From Gentiana macrophylla (taxonomy: Eukaryota; Streptophyta; Magnoliopsida; Gentianales; Gentianaceae): a stretch of 64,000 nucleotides of DNA. The notes beneath the pieces are model-generated. The model saw only the letters and a program-made list of their open reading frames with translations, made no database searches and was not told the origin of the DNA. The translations under genes and the position numbers were made by a program. Shown here one piece after another: positions 59,476-64,000 of the stretch (the stretch's first letter is position 1; the number at the start of each line of letters is the position of its first letter). The DNA lies in assembly GCA_026214975.1 (NCBI GenBank), contig CM047815.1:61883852-61947851 (forward strand), written 5' to 3'.

Positions 59476-59477
<2 letters not shown>
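59280..59477 (+). pseudogene. GASA/snakin-like peptide gene remnant
   Basis: The ATG at 59280 opens a 42-codon frame with a classic signal peptide (hydrophobic FFFFIFFGLLVLVTFSDVVHG), closed by TAA at 59406. The same frame continues after the stop with DCLPRCRFRCLATSHRKPCM and YVC. Its cysteine spacing (C-x3-C-x3-C-x8-C-x3-C) matches the first half of the 12-Cys GASA (gibberellin-regulated/snakin) domain. The second half, with CC and CVPPGT...CPCY, is absent because a 33-base poly(T) tract begins right after the fifth Cys. GASA peptides are small secreted or apoplastic proteins in growth and defence. With an early stop and half the domain missing, this copy should be inactive, unless the stop is spliced out or is a sequencing error. 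Confidence 0.55.

Positions 59478-59509
<32 letters not shown>
59477..59509. repeat. Poly(T) tract
   Basis: 33 consecutive T. It ends the GASA-like similarity on its left. It could be a reversed poly(A) tail of an inserted retrocopy lying to its right, or simple slippage. Confidence 0.9.
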
Positions 59510-59510
<1 letters not shown>

Positions 59511-59517
59511 AAGTAGG

Positions 59518-59760
59518 TCATGATTTTATCTGGGAATCATTTTTGAATCTCTGCCATGTTCTGGGTAGCCGGAAACTCCATTGCAATGTCTGTGGAAGCT
59601 TTGGATGGAGAAGAGCACAATTTTGTTTCAGTACCAACAACTTTGGATGCGTCAGGAACTCCGGTTGGAACAAATCGTTGCTGTTGTTGTTGCATTTTAC
59701 TAAAAATGTACTAGCAGATAAGATCACAAAAATGTACACAACAAAAGAATGATGAGCCAT
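59518..59760 (-). CDS. Doubtful small ORF with a signal-peptide-like N-terminus
   Basis: An 80-residue minus-strand frame starts MAHHSFVVYIFVILSASTFL, a plausible signal peptide. The rest (NNNSNDLFQPEFLTHPKLLV and on) has only one more Cys and resembles no family I know. The stop lies eight bases from the A-run on that strand, so there is no room for a normal 3' untranslated region. It may be a fragment of a secreted-peptide gene or chance. Confidence 0.2.
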   Translation of the reverse strand: MAHHSFVVYIFVILSASTFLVKCNNNSNDLFQPEFLTHPKLLVLKQNCALLHPKLPQTLQWSFRLPRTWQRFKNDSQIKS

Positions 59761-60059
59761 TTGATGATCAACACAGGCAGAACCAAAAAATAAAAAAATA
59801 AAAAAATCCGCAAGAGTGTAACGAGCTCTGCATTTGATGGGCCGGAGTTTCTGTCGTCAACTTTGAGATCAAGCAGAGTATCAAGATACGAAAACGACGC
59901 CATGGATTTGTCTGATCCGCCATTTTCAACGAATTTACGACGCTTTTCAATAAATGGGACAAGCGTTTGGATCTGTTGATTTCTTACTTCAAGAGCCCTT
60001 TTCCTTTGTTTTGAAAAAAAGGAAGATGGTGGAGGATATGGTGTTAATTCTCCTCAAAT

Positions 60060-60665
60060 ATGTTGGTGTGTGGTTTGCTTAAGTCATCTCCTTTGTGTTT
60101 ATGTAATGGTTCTTCCTCTTTGGTTTCGGAGATTGATGAGCAAGATCAAGAAGAACTAGCTATGTGTTTGATGATTTTATCTAAGGATTCTAGTAACTGG
60201 GGTGGGGTGAATTCAATTGTAGAATCTTCTGACAATCAATCTGATGTTTTAGAGACTAAATCATGTTATATTGAGACGAAAATCGCTCGAAATCCCGTCT
60301 TTATTCAAGTTGTTACTCCAGAAGATAATAAAATGGATAGTAAAGCAGAGGTTAATAAGCAAGAAAGCTCTGATTCAGGATACTATTTGGATGAAGGTGT
60401 TGAAAAAGGCGAATTGGATATGTCTTTCGAAGGATTTTTCAAGAATGCAGTTGTTTATGAAGCCAAGAACAAGTGCCCTAATGTGATTGAACCCAAGAAC
60501 AAGAAGAGGCCTAAAAGAAATGATCCTAAAGAAAAAGTAGTATCGAAACATGCTCCGAAAAGAAGTAAATATGAGTGCTTGAACTGTAAGAAGACATTCG
60601 GTTCATATCAAGGACTTGGGGGACATAGACCTTGCAACAAAAAACCGAAAGGAGAGTCCTTTTGA
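60060..60665 (+). CDS. ZAT-type C2H2 zinc-finger protein, single finger, probably truncated
   Basis: An intronless 201-residue frame, as usual for plant C1-type zinc-finger genes. Residues about 30-41 (EELAMCLMILSKD) match the conserved box before the fingers of ZAT-type proteins. Near residue 173 is one finger, YECLNCKKTFGSYQGLGGHR, with the plant QALGGH motif as QGLGGH. The fourth zinc ligand is unusual: after GGH the family has RASH, here RPCN, so a Cys at +3 would have to replace the His at +4. A basic stretch (KNKKRPKRNDPKEK) may be a nuclear signal. Relatives have a second finger and a C-terminal DLN-type repressor motif; both are missing. Reading one base shifted after the finger gives about 25 more residues with TSTSTS, hinting at a frameshifted end. 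DNA-binding regulator or pseudogene. Confidence 0.6.
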   Translation: MLVCGLLKSSPLCLCNGSSSLVSEIDEQDQEELAMCLMILSKDSSNWGGVNSIVESSDNQSDVLETKSCYIETKIARNPVFIQVVTPEDNKMDSKAEVNKQESSDSGYYLDEGVEKGELDMSFEGFFKNAVVYEAKNKCPNVIEPKNKKRPKRNDPKEKVVSKHAPKRSKYECLNCKKTFGSYQGLGGHRPCNKKPKGESF

Positions 60666-61312
60666 GGTCGATACTGCATCGACATCGACATCGACATCTG
60701 TGTGCCTTAATGCAATAGATAGGCCTAGTTCATAGGCTTACTGTGTGCCTTGGCGTGCTGAGGTTTTTGATCTACATTGTATCATCATGTAATAGATAGG
60801 TCTAGTTCATAGGCTTATTGAACTTGTAATTCAGCACCTTGTGAATTCCGGGCATGATAATTTAGTTCTTTGAACTTGAATATCCTTCTTATAATTTGGC
60901 TGATAGTTCAGACTGTTTCAGACTTGTATTGATCTTCTATGTATTACCTTTTAGTCTGATGTACCTATTGTATTAAATCTATAGTCTGTTGTACTTGCTA
61001 TTAATTTGCTGAGTTTGTTAACAGTCTGCTGGAATGTTCTACTGCATATTCTTATATAATCTGACTGTTGTATTGATCTGTAGCATATCTTAATTTGTAT
61101 GTGAACAGTTGTACCTGAACATTGATTTTTTCTGTAATCGTCTAGTTCATCCTTTGTTTATATCAGCTGGTGTTCATCTAAGTTTATATTGTTTATACAC
61201 ATATCCTGAACTGAACCTGCATGTTATAAGCACCACACCTTAATCAAGTTAATCTATGCTATTCTTTTTATCAATCAAAACCACATAAACTTGACATAGG
61301 CTTAATTATTTA
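60666..61312. other. Spacer after the zinc-finger ORF
   Basis: AT-rich and non-coding; likely 3' untranslated region at its start. A short direct duplication of ATAGATAGGYCTAGTTCATA occurs near 60716 and 60791. Confidence 0.4.
60676..60698. repeat. CATCGA hexanucleotide repeat, first block
   Basis: GCATCGACATCGACATCGAC just after the zinc-finger stop; unit GACATC or CATCGA, about four copies. Confidence 0.9.
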
Positions 61313-61400
61313 TCACTTGAATTAAGCCTTAAATGAGCCTTATATGAGCCAGATATGTGTGCCTTGAAGTAGTCACTTGAATTAAGCCTTAAATGAGTCC
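61313..61400. repeat. Tandem duplication, 60-base period
   Basis: CACTTGAATTAAGCCTTAAA plus TGAG occurs at about 61314 and again exactly 60 bases later at about 61374. Confidence 0.85.
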
Positions 61401-61445
61401 GACATCGACATCGACATCGACATCATTGCATCGACATCGACATCA
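61399..61445. repeat. CATCGA hexanucleotide repeat, second block
   Basis: Two runs of GACATC units separated by ATTGCATC. It resembles the block at 60676, about 700 bases upstream. Confidence 0.9.
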
Positions 61446-63435
61446 GTATTAGTGTAAATCTTTGCGATTAAATTCGGCTTTCAAATACTACGTTGAAAGG
61501 TATCAAATGAAGTCTCAAAATGAAGATTAAAAAAGAACTTTGGTGAAACAATTTTGATGATCGGTGTTCAAATCAAAAGTTACTGGTCGTTTATAAAAAA
61601 ACACTCCTGGTTAATCGCAAATATTTTTTTGGCTTTCAAAATTTACGTCGGAAGAGTATCGTATTTGGGCTCAAATTAGAGAGCAAAAAAAAATATGAAT
61701 TTTGATGGAAAAATTTCGCCGATCGGAGTTCTAAATCAAAAGTTACGGTTGTTTGAAAAAAAAATTTAGAAAAAAAGAAAGAAAGAAAAGAAAGCAGGTG
61801 ATGCACGACTACAATCACAAACAACATTCAACCCTGAAACGCGCGTTCTTAATGGTAGGGGTAATTTTGTCCGTCTGAAATTTTTTGTCTTTTTTGCAAC
61901 TAAAAAAAAAAGTGTGTCATATTTATTCATTTTGAATTTTTCTTTTGTCATTTTCCCTCAATCTCTCTTTATATTAATGGTTGCTGTAATTATTTTTCAT
62001 AAATGAGATAATAATGGTATTTTTCATGAGTGCATTTTTGGTTACTGTAATAATGGTGTTTTTTGTTTTGCCAGTGAGGTAATTACTGAGGTCCCTTAAC
62101 CCGGATATATTTCGTTTCCATAAAAATAAAAAAATAATATTTTTAGGTGAGTTCTATCGGCACATCCCAACTTATTATTGACACTTATTTTTTGATTGTT
62201 TTTTCGGATGAAAAAATGTCGGTAACACTGGTGTTCCTTGCCATTGACGTTGGTGTGCAACAAGAAACACCAGTGGAAAGTCGTGGACTGACGTTTCTAA
62301 GTTTTAAAACTTTTTATAAAGGGAATGTCGGTGCCACTGGTGTTCCTTGTTGAACACCAACGTCAGTGACAACACCAACGCTAGAGTCACTGACGTTCCA
62401 TTTATAAAAAATCACCGGATGCCGAAGAAAATTTTTGTGGTACGGGAATAATAGGATGTCAGTAGTAAAAAGATGTGTGCAAATAAAACCCCTATTTTTA
62501 AATTTCTTTTCATTTTATATACTGAGATGTGGTCATCACTTGTAAACAACTAGGAAGAGGGAAAAGCCCCAAGGAACACGGGTGCAACGATACTGTTTAT
62601 TTATATTTTATAAGAGCAGACATATTCTGAAAATATAATAATAATTGATTACTTTAAGTTAAATCAAACAAAAATATAATTAGACAGCTCGTTACAAAAC
62701 AAAGATACTTAAACTTTAAAAAAAAAACTACTTGCATGTATAATGCTTCAATAACTTGATAATTAATGTAGATTACTATATGAGAATTGGAGATGACAGT
62801 ATTGAAACATCATAACATCACTGTGTATTAGAGCATGACCATTGTGAGCAGCACTTTAGGAAGAACTAACACCAGTGCTCTTCACACCGTGAAAACATCT
62901 TATGCTCCCACAATAGCCAAAAGCCATTGGTGAAGTCAAAAGTGTGAACATGATAATGGGTCTGTAGCCATCCCAGTGATAATGGGTTGTAGTGCACAGA
63001 AGCCAAGGGGCCAATCACAATGACTCACCCCTTTCCCATTGTGATTTCACCTCAAAAGGTGTACACAAATCCTACGTGGCATTATAACCTCATTATTATT
63101 TACAATGGTGTATACACCGATCAAATATGAAAAAGAAGCATTTGTAATGGTAAGAGAAGCAACAACGTATGAAGGGAGGAGAGAGAAATTTTTTATTGGC
63201 TTTGGAGTGCCATTCCCATTCAAACAATATCCATTGTCTATTTAGAAGTCATTGTATGTCACATTCGATAGTGCCAATGTCTCTTGCTGAAAAGTTTTTT
63301 CTACACCGTAAAAAGTTAAGTCATTGTAACTGACATAAGAATATAATAAACAACTCCTTTTTACCCTATTCATAAACTCATTTTATATCTCTTTCTTCCT
63401 TAAAACAACGCATTCGAAATTTCTGAGCTTTTTGT
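61446..63435. other. Gene-free AT-rich spacer
   Basis: No supported gene. The stretch at 61470-61760 holds two related halves (TTTGGCTTTCAAAAT...ACGTYGRAAG...TTTTGATG...CAAATCAAAAGTTAC), suggesting a diverged duplication. 62219-62400 holds a compact set of direct and inverted repeats. 62830-63420 has MITE-like sequence without identifiable ends. Confidence 0.4.
62219..62400. repeat. Compact direct and inverted repeats
   Basis: CACTGGTGTTCCTTG occurs twice (about 62226 and 62335), with an inverted near-copy CAAGAAACACCAGTG at 62260. CATTGACGTTGGTGT (62242) is inverted as ACACCAACGTCAGTG near 62355. ACACCAACG recurs near 62373. Probably able to fold into alternative hairpins; no transposon ends found. 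Confidence 0.6.
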
Positions 63436-64000
63436 TTGGCTTTGAATGATAAAAATGTCCTCGACCCGATGAAGAAGCTTTTAGATGAACACAAGTTTTA
63501 TTTTTCTTCGGCGGATATGAATCACACCTATATATTTTTTCCGGGATCTCAATTAGAGATTTACATGTGTTGTCATAGACTTTTGAGATACTTGAAAGCT
63601 AATCCAGGACAAGGCATTTTCTTCCCAGCTGAGAACACCCTTGTTTTGAAAGGATTTATTGATAGTGATTGGGCTGGATGTCTTGAAATAAAGAGATCTA
63701 TTTCAGGCCATACGATGTTTGTAGGAGATGCTTCCATATCATGGAAGACAAAGAAACAAACTTGTTTTTAGGAGATGCTCCCATATGTCAGGCTATAGGT
63801 TCCTCTGAAGCTGTATATAGGGCTATGGTTAATGCTACTTGTGAAATACAGTGGCTTTCTTATATCTTACAAGATTTACAAATACATGTCCAGCTACCTG
63901 CTATATTGTTTTATGACAATGCCAGTGCTACATATTGTTCGCAACCCCGTGTTTCATCAAAGGACTAAACATATTGAAGATTGAATGTCATGTTGTTAGA
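63436..64000 (+). pseudogene. Copia RNase H fragment running off the right edge
   Basis: The first frame (63436-63771) reads LLRYLKANPGQGIFFPAENT near 63585 and FIDSDWAGCLEIKRSISGHT near 63655, followed by SWKTKKQT, all from the copia RNase H region. A frameshift near 63770 removes the usual SRSSAEAE block. The next frame gives EAVYRAMVNATCEIQWLSYI near 63807 and LFYDNASATY near 63905, then shifts again near 63935. The left part (63436-63580) shows no RT catalytic motif, so the element is 5'-truncated. The 3' LTR, if any, lies outside the window. Confidence 0.85.

Noticed and set aside
62830..63420. MITE beginning GAGCATGACCATTGTGAG
   Set aside because: The start resembles GAGCATCCACAATGG-type hAT or Harbinger MITE ends, but no inverted partner or duplication was found on the right.
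1..64000. CRISPR array, tRNA or rRNA genes, bacterial operons
   Set aside because: No regularly spaced repeats, cloverleaf or rRNA motifs were seen. All periodic sequence is microsatellite, LTR repeat or tandem duplication, and the genes are of plant type.

Overview
The window is nuclear DNA of a flowering plant, most likely a eudicot. The evidence is spliced GT-AG introns, AT-rich spacers, Ty1/copia and Ty3/gypsy elements with plant-type tRNA primer sites, Stowaway and Mutator-like MITEs, and a plant-type ZAT zinc-finger ORF. About four fifths of it is nested transposable-element debris. The only ordinary genes lie in the last 11 kb. No bacterial or phage features, CRISPR arrays, tRNAs or rRNAs were found.

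Layout. (1) 346-28781: a minus-strand copia element (called Copia-A) is broken into two parts, pol at 346-1523 and gag-protease at 25976-28781. A minus-strand LTR element (X) sits between them, flanked by GTGTG. Inside X lie a SIRE-type copia complex (2306-11816) and a decayed Athila-type gypsy element (11817-24679). The Athila element carries a solo LTR in gag (duplication GAACA) and an odd LTR element in RNase H (duplication ATTTT). A separate minus-strand Athila-like solo LTR (26579-28275, duplication GTAGT) splits the Copia-A gag. (2) 28976-33252: a 4.3-kb imperfect inverted duplication of a decayed gene plus LTR-like sequence. There is a hairpin at its centre and two MITEs in the right arm only. 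(3) 35133-52196: a degenerate copia element (Z) with 1.87-kb LTRs. Its leader is interrupted by a complete but non-coding Athila-like element (Y, 37360-44586, duplication AAACC). (4) 53802-58434: an apparently intact 12-exon gene of the GDT1/UPF0016 cation-transporter family, with a TRIM element in intron 10. (5) 59280-60665: a truncated GASA/snakin-like gene remnant and a single-finger ZAT-type C2H2 ORF. (6) 63436-64000: the start of another copia RNase H region that runs off the edge.

The elements are related by nesting rather than function. The duplications give an order of events: Copia-A first, then X, then Athila, then its own guests; and Z before Y. The GDT1-like transporter is the one gene whose function can be stated with confidence. 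I saw no convincing new multi-gene system. The strongest unexplained items are the 585-bp LTR element with two unlike ends, the foldback locus with a nested hairpin, and the CGCG palindrome cluster in the Y LTR.
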